Below are positions 7,625-15,846 of a DNA stretch of 64,000 bases, piece by piece. The translations under genes and the position numbers were made by a program. Position 1 is the first letter of the stretch; every line of letters begins with the position of its first letter. This DNA comes from Streptomyces dioscori. Lineage in GTDB: Bacteria > Actinomycetota > Actinomycetes > Streptomycetales > Streptomycetaceae. The notes beneath the pieces are model-generated. The model saw nothing but the letters and a program-made list of their open reading frames with translations. It was not told where the DNA came from and made no database searches. The stretch spans positions 1 through 64,000 of the forward strand of contig NZ_KZ679054.1 in the NCBI RefSeq assembly GCF_003024195.1, given 5' to 3'.

Positions 7625-8860
7625 CTAGTCCGCGTCCTCGCTGTCGATGCCCAGGCCCGGGAGCAGGCCCGGGAGGAGGGGCGGCAGGGTCACATCCGGC
7701 TCGGGGGCGGGAGTGTCCTTGCCTGACGGGGAGGCGCTGGTGTCGTCCTCCGGCGGGTCGAGGAGGCCGCCGGTGTTGCCGCCGAGCAGACCGTCGTCCT
7801 CCGTCTTGGACGTGGACGGCTTCGGCTTGCCGCTGCCCGTCCCGGAACCGGTGCCGTCGGACGAGTCGCGGCCCGAGGCGCTGGGCGGGACCGAGCGGTC
7901 CGACCCCGAGGAGCCGGGGGAGTCGGAACTCGGGCCCCGGTGGCGGCCGGTGCCCTCCGGAGCGGGCGGCTGCGGAAGCAGCGCGCGCAGCGGCTCGACC
8001 TCTTCGTCTATGGCGTCGAAGACCGAGCTGACCTGGCGGCTGACATCGCCGAGCTGGACGGGCAGCCGGTCGCGGAGGGCACCCCAGGCGTCGCGGTGCG
8101 ACTGCGAGAAGGCCGAGAGCGCCTGGATGGGGCCCAGGGAGTCCGGGTCCCGCTCGTAGGCCTCGTGCAGCAGACGGTGGCCCTCGCCGGCGTCGTGCTG
8201 CATACCGAACAGCGCGCGCCTGATCTCGCCCAGGGACTCGTGGTCCAGGGGGCCCGAGCGACCGCGCTCCATCAGGCGACGCGCCTCGCTCAGCCGGGTG
8301 GAGGCCTGGTCGAGATAGAGCTCGCCGCGGTCGCTGCTGCCGTCGGCCATGCCCAGCTTGAGGTCCTCCATTCCGCGCTTGAGCCCGTAGAGCGAGTCAC
8401 CGGGCAGGGCGTCGGAGCTGGCAGCGGCGACCCCGCTGAAGGCTCCGGCGGCCACACCCACGGTGAGTCCGCCCGCGGCGAGCCCCTTCGACAGCCGGGA
8501 ACGGGGCCGCAGTTTCCCCAGTCCGGTCGCCCTGTGCGCGCCCCTGCCCCGGTGGGACCGTTGCTCGGGGACCGGAAGGCCCGTCGCATCGCCTCCCGCG
8601 GCCGTGCCCTCCAGCAGCATGGCCTCCATGGCGGCCACCAGCTGGGCCCTCTGGACGACCTTGACCTCGGGGTCCATCTGGGGTTTGGGCAGCTCGCCGA
8701 GGCCGGTCGCCAGGGACAGCATCCGGCTCTGCTCGGACCGGTCCGCGACAGCCGGAGCAGGTCCTTCGGACTGCTCGGCCGCCGTATCCCTGTCGGAGTG
8801 GTCCTCCAGGGCCTGGGCGAAGGCGTTCGTCCGCCGGTGCGCCGATACGTTCGCGATCAC
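7625..8860 (-). CDS. rsbN: Membrane anti-sigma factor RsbN (DUF5667)
   Basis: This 411-residue protein is encoded directly downstream of bldN. A single membrane span lies around residues 127-148, preceded by a basic stretch (RPRSRLSKG). The cytoplasmic N-terminal region (FAQALED, then LSLATGLGEL) would bind the sigma factor. Outside is the DUF5667 segment (DALPGDSLYGLKRGMEDLKL) and a long Ser/Pro/Asp-rich tail. In Streptomyces, RsbN holds sigma-BldN inactive. The GTG start at 8860 is preferred over the GTG nine bases earlier, because AGGAGG lies eight bases upstream of it and would overlap the other start. Confidence 0.9.
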   Translation of the reverse strand: MIANVSAHRRTNAFAQALEDHSDRDTAAEQSEGPAPAVADRSEQSRMLSLATGLGELPKPQMDPEVKVVQRAQLVAAMEAMLLEGTAAGGDATGLPVPEQRSHRGRGAHRATGLGKLRPRSRLSKGLAAGGLTVGVAAGAFSGVAAASSDALPGDSLYGLKRGMEDLKLGMADGSSDRGELYLDQASTRLSEARRLMERGRSGPLDHESLGEIRRALFGMQHDAGEGHRLLHEAYERDPDSLGPIQALSAFSQSHRDAWGALRDRLPVQLGDVSRQVSSVFDAIDEEVEPLRALLPQPPAPEGTGRHRGPSSDSPGSSGSDRSVPPSASGRDSSDGTGSGTGSGKPKPSTSKTEDDGLLGGNTGGLLDPPEDDTSASPSGKDTPAPEPDVTLPPLLPGLLPGLGIDSEDAD

Positions 8861-8990
8861 TGGCGGCACCTCCTCTCGTCATGACGGTCGGCTCCCCAGG
8901 GGGTCCTGAGGGTCACACCCCCTGACCACGACAACTCGATCGAGTGATCGAAGACGGCCAGGGTGTGACCACAGGGAGCCTGTATCCCGC

Positions 8991-9019
8991 ACAACGAGCG
9001 GCTCGGCACTTGGGTTACG
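8991..9019 (-). promoter_or_regulatory. Candidate sigma-BldN-dependent promoter of rsbN
   Basis: Reading the minus strand, CGTAAC (9019-9014) and CGTTGT (8996-8991) are separated by 17 bases, about 130 bases upstream of the rsbN GTG. These closely resemble the CGTAAC and CGTTGA elements I recall for sigma-BldN promoters. rsbN is reported to be transcribed by its own target sigma factor in Streptomyces. The match is by eye; no transcription start is known here. Confidence 0.6.
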
Positions 9020-9176
9020 GACGACGGATGATCGGACCGTGAAGTCAACAGACTTTCACGGAGGGTGAGTTGGACGTCGCTGAGCGTATGGATTCATACG
9101 AGGTCGTACCCGGGCCGTACCGGTGCCGGTCCGGCGGGCCGGCCGCGTGGCGTCGAGCCTGCGGGGGTACGGGGTC

Positions 9177-9953
9177 TCAGCGGGCGTCTTCCGGGAGGAG
9201 CCGTGCCAGCGTGCGCACCGCCCGGTACTGGAGGGTCTTGATCGCGCCCTCGTTCTTGCCCATGACACGGGCGGTCTCGGCGACCGAAAGGCCCTGGAGG
9301 AACCGCAGGGTCACGCACTCCTGCTGCTGGGGGTTGAGGCGGCGGACGGCGTCCAGCAGTGCCGCGTTCGAGAGGGACTCCAGGACGGAGTCCTCGGGTG
9401 AGCGCTCGACCTCGTTGGCGTCGAGCATCTCGCCGGTGGTCACTTCGAGCCGGAAACGGCTCGACTTGAAGTGGTCCGCGACGAGGTTGCGGGCGATGGT
9501 GACCAGCCAGGCGCCGAAGTCACGGCCCTGCCAGGTGAACGTGCCGATGCGGCGCAGTGCGCGCAGGAACGTCTCGCTCGTCAGGTCTTCCGCGGTCGCC
9601 TTTCCGCCGACGCGGTAGTAGATGTAGCGGTACACAGTGTCGCTGTACTGGTCGTAGAGCCGGCCGAAGGCCTCGGCCTCACCAGCCTGTGCGCGCTCCA
9701 CGAGATCCATCATCCGGGCGCTGTCACTGTCTGCGGCCGGGCGGCGTGCGGGGGTGGCTGGCGCGCTCGAACGTCCTCGTCTGCCGACCGCCGCGCTTCC
9801 CTCGGCCAGTGCGTAGCACGGGCCGACGGGCGCGACGGAGACAGCGAGGGCGGGGACGGCGTACGCGGTGGGGACGAAGCCGCGCAAGCGGTCGAGGACC
9901 GTTGCGCGCAGCGTAGCCAGGCCCGAGGCGTCAACCCCGACGTGTGGGTACAC
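9177..9953 (-). CDS. bldN: ECF sigma factor BldN (pro-protein)
   Basis: This 258-residue ECF sigma factor controls aerial growth in Streptomyces (chaplins, rodlins and bldM are known targets). The conserved sigma core begins only at about residue 81 (MMDLVERAQAGEAEAFGRLY, region 2), preceded by an unrelated 80-residue extension. S. coelicolor BldN is made with just such an N-terminal pro-region that is removed by proteolysis. Region 2 continues with DLTSETFLRALRRI, and region 4 with the HTH LSVAETARVMGKNEGAIKTL is at the C-terminus. The start is the GTG giving VYPHVGVDASG. It is followed by rsbN after a 316-bp gap that has its own promoter candidate. Confidence 0.95.
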   Translation of the reverse strand: MYPHVGVDASGLATLRATVLDRLRGFVPTAYAVPALAVSVAPVGPCYALAEGSAAVGRRGRSSAPATPARRPAADSDSARMMDLVERAQAGEAEAFGRLYDQYSDTVYRYIYYRVGGKATAEDLTSETFLRALRRIGTFTWQGRDFGAWLVTIARNLVADHFKSSRFRLEVTTGEMLDANEVERSPEDSVLESLSNAALLDAVRRLNPQQQECVTLRFLQGLSVAETARVMGKNEGAIKTLQYRAVRTLARLLPEDAR

Positions 9954-10255
9954 GGGACTCCCAGAGGCAGAGCTTCCATCACGTGCAGTACCGGACCTTT
10001 CACTCGTCGTAGCGAAGAGTGGGGTCCGTTATGCGTCTGAGGAGAATAACGCTTCGTACAGGCAGTGCTACACCCAGTTGCTCAAATCATCGATTACGTC
10101 GCTTCTGTAACCGAATGGCGCCTGATCAAGTGCCGGATAGTGACCGGTTGTTGATCGATTCGGTTCGCGTTCCGTCTGAGTCCGGGGCGTGTTGTGGCCG
10201 GGTGCCGTCAACGTGACGGGCGTGCCTTGAAGAGGCGCCGGGGTGCCGGGGCGCC
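9954..10255 (-). promoter_or_regulatory. bldN upstream region
   Basis: This 302-bp non-coding stretch lies upstream of bldN and is less GC-rich than its surroundings, especially 10010-10170. It should hold the bldN promoter and the binding sites of its regulators. I see a partial BldD-like half site but no element I can place with certainty. Confidence 0.45.
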
Positions 10256-11188
10256 CTAGCGGCGGCGGCGGTGCAGGGCGATGGCCGCCGCGGTGCCACC
10301 GGCGACCGCGCCCACCCCCGCGGCCGCGGGGATGCCGACCTTCGCGGCCTTGCGGCCCGTGCGGTAGTCGCGCAGCCGCCAGTCGAGCGTGCGGGCGTGC
10401 TTGCGGAGCTTGGCGTCCGGGTTGATCGCGTACGGGTGCCCGACCAGCGACAGCATCGGGATGTCGTTGTGGGAGTCGCTGTACGCGGCGCAGCGGCCGA
10501 GGTCCAGGCCCTCCGCGGCGGCCAGGGCGCGGACCGCCTCCGCCTTCGCGGGGCCGTGCAGGGGTTCGCCGACGAGCTTGCCGGTGTATACGCCGTCCAC
10601 CGATTCCGCGACCGTGCCGAGGGCGCCGGTCAGGCCGAGGCGGCGGGCGATCACCGTGGCGATCTCCACGGGGGCGGCCGTGACGAGCCACACCTTCTGA
10701 CCCGCGTCCAGGTGCGCCTGGGCCAGGGCACGGGTGCCGGGCCAGATGCGCTCGGCCATGTACTCGTCGTAGATCTCCTCGCCGATCGACATGAGTTCGG
10801 CGACGCGGTGGCCCTTCACGATGGACAGGGCGGAGTCGCGGGCGTCCTGCATGTGCTCGGGGTCCTCGACGCCGGCCAGCCGGAACCAGGCCTGCTGCCA
10901 GGCGAACCGGTAGAGGTCGCGGGACTCGAAGAACTTGCGCTTGTACAGGCCGCGGCCGAAGTGGAAGATCGCGGCGCCCTGCATCACGGTGTTGTCCAGG
11001 TCGAAGAACGCGGCGGCCTGGTCGTCGCCGTGCACCGGGAAGTCCGGTTCGGCGGTTCCTGGCGCGGCTGTGAGCTCTTCCAGTTCCTGGGAGGTCTTGC
11101 GCGCTGCCTCAGCCGAGGCTTCGCCTGCCAGCACGCTTCGCGCTGTCGCGGAGCGCCTACGGGGGGTGAGCCATCCGAGAGCGGCCAT
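10256..11188 (-). CDS. HAD-IB family phosphatase (SerB-like) with C-terminal hydrophobic tail
   Basis: This 310-residue protein has HAD motif I FFDLDNTVMQG (Asp63, Asp65), motif II VTAAP, and motif IV in AYSDSHNDIPML, the SerB-like 'IB' arrangement with a helical cap carrying EEIYDEYMAERIWPGT. The last ~40 residues contain a Gly/Ala-rich segment (GIPAAAGVGAVAGG) ending in HRRRR that may anchor it to the membrane. The substrate is unknown; family members act on phosphoserine-like or phospholipid-type phosphomonoesters. I chose the ATG giving MAALGWLTPRRRS, because sequence upstream in frame is repeat-derived. It shares orientation with bldN but is separated by 302 bp. Confidence 0.8.
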   Translation of the reverse strand: MAALGWLTPRRRSATARSVLAGEASAEAARKTSQELEELTAAPGTAEPDFPVHGDDQAAAFFDLDNTVMQGAAIFHFGRGLYKRKFFESRDLYRFAWQQAWFRLAGVEDPEHMQDARDSALSIVKGHRVAELMSIGEEIYDEYMAERIWPGTRALAQAHLDAGQKVWLVTAAPVEIATVIARRLGLTGALGTVAESVDGVYTGKLVGEPLHGPAKAEAVRALAAAEGLDLGRCAAYSDSHNDIPMLSLVGHPYAINPDAKLRKHARTLDWRLRDYRTGRKAAKVGIPAAAGVGAVAGGTAAAIALHRRRR

Positions 11189-11355
11189 GGCGTGAGCATA
11201 GCCAGTTTGTTCGGGGCGGCTGGAGTCGGGAGGTTTGGATGCGGTGAACTCTTTGCGGCGTTGTTGTTGCGGAGCTTGGCCCTGGGGGCCGCTCCTGGGC
11301 TTCGCCGGGGGGTGTTCGTCGGGTGCGGGTTCGGTGGGGGTGGGCCCACGGGACT

Positions 11356-11557
11356 GCGCAGTTCCCCGCGCCCCTAAAAGATTGCGCCGTTCCCCGCGCC
11401 CCTGAGGACGAAAGATCGCGCCGTTCCCCGCGCCCCTGCGGACGAAAGATTGCGCCGTTCCCCGCGCCCCTGAAGACGAAAGACTGCGCCGTTCCCCGCG
11501 CCCCTGAAACAGGGCTGTCCGCCGGGTCCCTGTTTTTAGGGGCGCGGGGAACTGCGC
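11356..11557. repeat. Family A repeat cluster, including a 34-bp periodic array
   Basis: Five direct cores (starting 11356, 11384, 11418, 11452 and 11486) and one inverted core (11539-11557) lie in the 426-bp gap between divergent genes. The last four direct copies are exactly 34 bp apart. Each has GCGCCGTTCCCCGCGCCCC followed by a 15-base segment of the type TGAxGACGAAAGAxT that is itself nearly conserved. The first copy has the full family tail upstream (GTGCGGGTTCGGTGGGGGTG). No gene is seen in the gap. Confidence 0.85.
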
Positions 11558-11614
11558 GATCAGCCCCCGCTCACCCGCACCCGACCTACGGCCTCCGCGC
11601 GGGAGAATGGGGGG

Positions 11615-11881
11615 ATGAGGTCTATTTTTCGGCGTGGGCGGGCGGAGCGGGTCGTTACGTTGATCGGGAAGCCCGGCTGCCATTTGTGTGAAGACGCACA
11701 GGGTGTTGTGGAGAAGGTCTGCGGTGAGCTCGGCGTGCGCTGGGAGAAGAAGGACATCACCGAGGACGCCGAACTGCACCGGGAGTACTGGGAGCAGATC
11801 CCGGTGGTGCTGGTGGACGGGGCGCAGCACACCTTCTGGCGGGTCGACGAGGGCCGGCTGCGGCGGGCGCTCACGGCGTAG
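11615..11881 (+). CDS. Glutaredoxin-like thiol protein (DUF836)
   Basis: This 88-residue thioredoxin-fold protein has redox motif Cys22-His-Leu-Cys25 in GKPGCHLCEDA, followed by a cis-Pro segment QIPVVLVDG near residues 61-69. This is the short glutaredoxin-like family found next to rex in actinomycetes. It probably reduces or senses disulfides in the cytosol; its partner is unknown. It is encoded 331 bp upstream of rex in the same orientation. Given the neighbouring NADH-sensing repressor and haem genes, a redox-balance role is a reasonable inference. Confidence 0.8.
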   Translation: MRSIFRRGRAERVVTLIGKPGCHLCEDAQGVVEKVCGELGVRWEKKDITEDAELHREYWEQIPVVLVDGAQHTFWRVDEGRLRRALTA

Positions 11882-12118
11882 GGGAGGCCGGTGGGGCGCA
11901 GGAGTAATCGGACCGTGGCCTGACTGAGCAGTCCGGCGGGGCCGGAATGTCACTTAGGATCGAGGGCGATTCGGACTCGGGGGCGGGGATCGTAGAGGAG
12001 AGTGTGCGGTTTTGCCCCCAAGATGTGAGGAACGAAGGTGCGTGTGCGCCGGTTCCGTACGGGTGCGCCGGGGGTGCGTGACCCCGGTCACGTTGGCCGG
12101 GCAAATCGGACACCATCT

Positions 12119-12136
12119 TTGTGCACGCGTTCACAA
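12119..12136 (+). promoter_or_regulatory. Rex operator (ROP) upstream of rex-hemACD
   Basis: TTGTGCACGCGTTCACAA is an almost perfect palindrome fitting the Streptomyces Rex operator TGTGAACnnnTTCACA (one base different in the left half). It lies 77 bases before the rex start codon. Rex binds it when NADH is low and leaves when NADH rises, so the operon is autoregulated. Confidence 0.9.
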
Positions 12137-12147
12137 AGACATAGCCT
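12119..12147 (+). promoter_or_regulatory. Candidate rex promoter overlapping the operator
   Basis: TTGTGC (12119-12124) and TAGCCT (12142-12147) are spaced 17 bases apart and resemble a vegetative sigma-HrdB promoter. The -35 element would lie inside the Rex operator, so Rex binding would block RNA polymerase. No start site data are available. Confidence 0.55.
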
Positions 12148-12212
12148 GCATTCGACGGGGCGGTCCAGGGACGTGTGACCGCCTGAAGCCCCGCGCTACC
12201 CGCAGGAGCACC

Positions 12213-12986
12213 GTGGCAACTGGCCGAACTCACCGAACGGCGACCCGCAGCCGAGGGATTCCCGAGGCCACCGTCGCCAGGCTTCCCCTGTATCTCCGAG
12301 CCCTCACCGCTCTGTCGGAGCGCTCGGTACCCACGGTCTCCTCCGAGGAACTCGCGGCCGCGGCGGGGGTCAACTCCGCCAAGCTGCGCAAGGACTTCTC
12401 GTACCTCGGGTCGTACGGGACGCGCGGTGTCGGCTACGACGTCGAATACCTCGTCTACCAGATCTCCCGCGAGCTGGGCCTGACCCAGGACTGGCCGGTA
12501 GTGATCGTCGGGATAGGAAATCTCGGCGCCGCCCTGGCCAACTACGGCGGGTTCGCCTCACGCGGGTTCCGGGTCGCGGCGCTGATCGACGCCGATCCCG
12601 CGATGGCCGGGAAGCCCGTCGCCGGGATCCCCGTCCAGCACACCGACGAGCTGGAAAAGATCATCGACGACAACGGTGTGTCGATCGGTGTCATCGCGAC
12701 CCCCGCCGGGGCCGCACAGCAGGTCTGCGAGCGGCTCGTCGCCGCCGGCGTGACCTCCATCCTGAACTTCGCGCCGACCGTGCTGTCCGTGCCGGACGGC
12801 GTCGACGTACGCAAGGTCGACCTCTCCATCGAGCTGCAGATCCTCGCCTTCCACGAGCAGCGCAAGGCCGGCGAGGAGGCCGAGGCGCAGGCCGACGCCG
12901 TACTCGCGGCCGAGGCCGAGGCCGCGGCGGCGAAGGGGGCCGGGAAAGGGCCCGACGGGGACGTTCCCGCCGTGATGCCGGCATGA
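12213..12986 (+). CDS. rex: Redox-sensing transcriptional repressor Rex
   Basis: This 257-residue repressor has a winged-helix DNA-binding domain at residues 16-85 (RLPLYLRALTALSE, then VNSAKLRKDFSYLGSYGTRG) and a Rossmann domain whose GIGNLG loop at 100-105 binds NADH/NAD+. It closely matches S. coelicolor Rex, with a longer Ala/Glu-rich tail. Rex represses respiratory genes and this operon until NADH accumulates. The start is the GTG behind GGAG giving VATGRTHRTATRSRGIPEAT. The stop overlaps the hemA start by four bases (ATGA), so the genes are translationally coupled. Confidence 0.97.
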   Translation: MATGRTHRTATRSRGIPEATVARLPLYLRALTALSERSVPTVSSEELAAAAGVNSAKLRKDFSYLGSYGTRGVGYDVEYLVYQISRELGLTQDWPVVIVGIGNLGAALANYGGFASRGFRVAALIDADPAMAGKPVAGIPVQHTDELEKIIDDNGVSIGVIATPAGAAQQVCERLVAAGVTSILNFAPTVLSVPDGVDVRKVDLSIELQILAFHEQRKAGEEAEAQADAVLAAEAEAAAAKGAGKGPDGDVPAVMPA

Positions 12987-14890
12987 GTCTTCTTGTTGTC
13001 GGGCTGAGCCACCGCAGCGCTCCGGTCAGCGTCCTGGAGCGCGCCGCGCTGTCCGCGGACGCCCAGATCAAGCTGCTCCAGGACACGGTCGCCGCCGAAC
13101 CGGCCACCGAGGCCGCGGTGCTCGCCACCTGCAACCGGATCGAGCTGTACGCCGACGTGGACAAGTTCCACGCGGGCGTCGCCGAGCTCTCCACGCTGCT
13201 CGCGCAGCACAGCGGGGTCGGACTGGACGAGCTCACCCCCTACCTGTACGTGCATTACGAGGACCGGGCCGTCCACCATCTCTTCTCGGTGGCGTGCGGA
13301 CTCGACTCCATGGTGGTCGGCGAGGGACAGATCCTCGGCCAGATCAAGGACGCGCTCGCCACCGCGCAGGAGCTGCACTCCGCCGGCCGGCTGCTGAACG
13401 ACCTGTTCCAGCAGGCGCTGCGGGTCGGCAAGCGCGCTCACTCGGAGACCGGCATCGACCGGGCCGGGCAGTCCCTGGTGACCTTCGGCCTGGAGCAGTT
13501 CGCCGAGGACGCGACGGTCGACGCCTGGGCCCGGGACAAGCGGGTCCTGGTGATCGGCGCCGGCTCGATGTCCTCGCTGGCCGCCGCCACCCTGGCGCGC
13601 GCGGGCGTGGCCGAAGTGGTCGTCGCCAACCGGACGTTCGACCGGGCCGAGCGGCTCGCCACCCTGCTCGTGGAGCAGTACGCGCAGAGTAAGGCGGGAG
13701 AGGGCGGCACCGACGTGATCGCCCGTGCCGTGCCGATCGACGCCGTCGCGGATGAACTGACACGTGCCGATGTCGTCGTGTCGTGCACCGGCGCGACCGG
13801 TCTCGTCCTCACCGCCGAGGTCGTCGCGACCGCGATGGAGGGGCGTGCCGTCCGGGTGCCCGCTCCGGCCCCGGCCCCGGGTTCCGGTGCGCGCGCCGCG
13901 AGCGGTGCGTCCGCCGTACGAGGCGAGCTGCCGCCCACCAGCGTCGGCACCGAGGAGAACTGTCCCCTCGACCCCACCGCCGCGCAGGGCGCACAGAGCG
14001 TGCAGACCGTGCAGGGCACCGCCGGGTTCTCCGTGCTCGGCGAGGCCGCCGTGGCCGGAATGGGCGCGGCCGAACTGGGACAGCACGCCGCCTGGGTCGA
14101 CAAGGGCGCGTCGGCGACGGCCGTCGAGGGCCAGAGCGGCTCCGTCGCGCTGCTCGACCAGGCCGCCGAGGCCGAGGCCATCACCGCCCTCGCCGCCGCC
14201 GCGGCCCTCCTCGGACGGGTGCCCGAGCGGCGCCGGCCCGAGCCCGTCGCCGAGGTGCCCAGGCCCACCCCCGTGCTCTCGCTGCTCGACCTCGCCATGC
14301 CCCGTGACATCGACGCGGCCGCGCACCGGCTGCCCGGGGTACGGCTGGTGGACATCGAGTCCCTCGCCGAGGCGTCCGCCGACGCGCCCATGGCCGCCGA
14401 CGTCGACCAGGTGCGACGGATCGTCTCCGACGAGGTCGCCGCCTTCGGTGCCGCACTGCGGGCCGCGCACATCACTCCGACCGTCGTGGCGCTGCGCACG
14501 ATGGCCGCCGACGTCGTCGCGGGCGAGATCGCCCGGCTCGACGGACGGCTGCCCGGCCTCGACGACAAGCAGCGCAGCGAGATCACCCAGACCGTGCGAC
14601 GCGTCGTGGACAAACTGCTCCACGCGCCGACCGTACGGGTCAAGCAGCTGGCCGCGGAGCCCGGCGGTGCCGGGTACGCGGACGCACTGCGGACCCTGTT
14701 CGACCTGGACCAGGAGACGGTCGCCGCCGTCTCACGGGCCGAGGCGCGGGACGCCGACACCGATACCGCCGGTGCTGTGGGCACCGCCGGTGCCGTGGGC
14801 GACGGTCGTCGTGGTGACGGTGGGTTCGGCGACAGCAGAATGTTCGACAGCGACAACTTCGAGAGCGCCGAAAACCGAGGGCGAGCATGA
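12983..14890 (+). CDS. hemA: Glutamyl-tRNA reductase HemA with a long internal insertion
   Basis: HemA reduces glutamyl-tRNA(Glu) to glutamate-1-semialdehyde, the first committed step of tetrapyrrole synthesis. Catalytic Cys50 lies in ATCNRIELY, SMVVGEGQILGQIKDAL is the conserved tRNA/substrate region, and IGAGSMSSLAA (about 191-201) binds NADPH. At 635 residues it is about 200 longer than the E. coli enzyme. The extra sequence is mainly a Pro/Ala/Gly-rich linker around residues 290-430 between the NADPH domain and the LDLAMPRDIDAA segment, plus a Gly/Asp-rich tail. Streptomyces HemA is generally enlarged here. It overlaps hemC by four bases. Confidence 0.95.
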   Translation: MSLLVVGLSHRSAPVSVLERAALSADAQIKLLQDTVAAEPATEAAVLATCNRIELYADVDKFHAGVAELSTLLAQHSGVGLDELTPYLYVHYEDRAVHHLFSVACGLDSMVVGEGQILGQIKDALATAQELHSAGRLLNDLFQQALRVGKRAHSETGIDRAGQSLVTFGLEQFAEDATVDAWARDKRVLVIGAGSMSSLAAATLARAGVAEVVVANRTFDRAERLATLLVEQYAQSKAGEGGTDVIARAVPIDAVADELTRADVVVSCTGATGLVLTAEVVATAMEGRAVRVPAPAPAPGSGARAASGASAVRGELPPTSVGTEENCPLDPTAAQGAQSVQTVQGTAGFSVLGEAAVAGMGAAELGQHAAWVDKGASATAVEGQSGSVALLDQAAEAEAITALAAAAALLGRVPERRRPEPVAEVPRPTPVLSLLDLAMPRDIDAAAHRLPGVRLVDIESLAEASADAPMAADVDQVRRIVSDEVAAFGAALRAAHITPTVVALRTMAADVVAGEIARLDGRLPGLDDKQRSEITQTVRRVVDKLLHAPTVRVKQLAAEPGGAGYADALRTLFDLDQETVAAVSRAEARDADTDTAGAVGTAGAVGDGRRGDGGFGDSRMFDSDNFESAENRGRA

Positions 14891-15846
14891 CTGAGCAGGC
14901 ACTGAGGCTCGGGACCAGGCGGAGCAGACTCGCCATGGCCCAGTCCGGGCAGGTGGCGGACGCCGTGAGCCAGGTGACCGGACGGCCCGTCGAGCTCGTG
15001 GAGATCACGACCTACGGGGACACGTCCCGAGAGCACCTCGCGCAGATCGGCGGCACGGGCGTCTTCGTGACCGCCCTGCGCGAGGCGCTGCTGCGCGGGG
15101 AGGTCGACTTCGCCGTGCACTCCCTCAAGGACCTGCCGACCGGGCAGCCCGACGAGCTCGCGCTGGCCGCCGTACCCGTCCGCGCGGACGTCCGTGACGT
15201 GCTGATCGCACGCGACGGTCTGACGTTCGCCGAGCTGCCGGACGGGGCGAGGATCGGTACCGGTTCGCCGCGTCGCATGGCCCAGCTGAACGCGTACGCG
15301 CGTGACCTCGGGCTGACCATCGAGACCGTGCCGATCCGCGGGAACATCGACACGCGGATCGGGTTCGTGCGGGACGGCGAGCTGGACGGTGTCGTGCTGG
15401 CCGCCGCTGGACTGCAGCGCGTCGGACGGACCCACGAAGTGACCGACTTCCTGCCGGTCGACATCATTTTGCCCGCCCCCGGCCAGGGGGCCCTCGCGAT
15501 CGAGTGCGCCGCGGACAACGCGGACCTCGTCGCTGCGCTCGCCGAGCTCGACGACCCGTACACCCGGGCCGCCGTGACCGCCGAGCGATCCCTGCTCGCC
15601 GCCCTGGAGGCCGGTTGCAGCGCACCTGTGGGTGCCTTCGCCGACCTGCTGGCCGACGGGCAGACTGTCAAGGAATTGCGCCTGCGCGGCGTCGTCGGCA
15701 CGACCGACGGCTCGACGCTGGTGCAGTTGTCCACCACCGGTCCCGTGCCCGAGACACATGACCAAGCAATGGCGCTCGGCCGTGAACTCGCTGCCGAGAT
15801 GCTTGCCAAGGGCGCGGCCGGTCTGATGGGGGAGCGAGTACATTGA
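14887..15846 (+). CDS. hemC: Porphobilinogen deaminase (hydroxymethylbilane synthase) HemC
   Basis: This 319-residue cytosolic enzyme joins four porphobilinogen molecules into hydroxymethylbilane. It shows the family signature from the start (LRLGTRRSRLAMAQSGQVAD), HSLKDLPT near residue 78, the cofactor-pocket arginines in GTGSPRRMAQL, and the dipyrromethane attachment site Cys244 in EAGCSAPVGAF. Length is typical. The ATG overlaps the hemA stop (ATGA), and its own stop overlaps the TTG start of hemD, so the three genes form one tightly coupled unit. Confidence 0.97.
   Translation: MTEQALRLGTRRSRLAMAQSGQVADAVSQVTGRPVELVEITTYGDTSREHLAQIGGTGVFVTALREALLRGEVDFAVHSLKDLPTGQPDELALAAVPVRADVRDVLIARDGLTFAELPDGARIGTGSPRRMAQLNAYARDLGLTIETVPIRGNIDTRIGFVRDGELDGVVLAAAGLQRVGRTHEVTDFLPVDIILPAPGQGALAIECAADNADLVAALAELDDPYTRAAVTAERSLLAALEAGCSAPVGAFADLLADGQTVKELRLRGVVGTTDGSTLVQLSTTGPVPETHDQAMALGRELAAEMLAKGAAGLMGERVH

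Noticed and set aside
10065..10085. BldD box in the bldN upstream region
   Set aside because: CTACACCCAGTTG matches only about half of the consensus, mainly one arm. BldD control of bldN is known in the genus but I cannot place the site.
11356..11557. CRISPR-like array of regular direct repeats
   Set aside because: The 'spacers' are only 15 bases and nearly identical to each other, the repeat occurs singly elsewhere, and there are no cas genes.
11189..11953. Long N-terminal extension of the HAD-IB phosphatase
   Set aside because: The added residues come from family A repeats and the antisense of the glutaredoxin gene.
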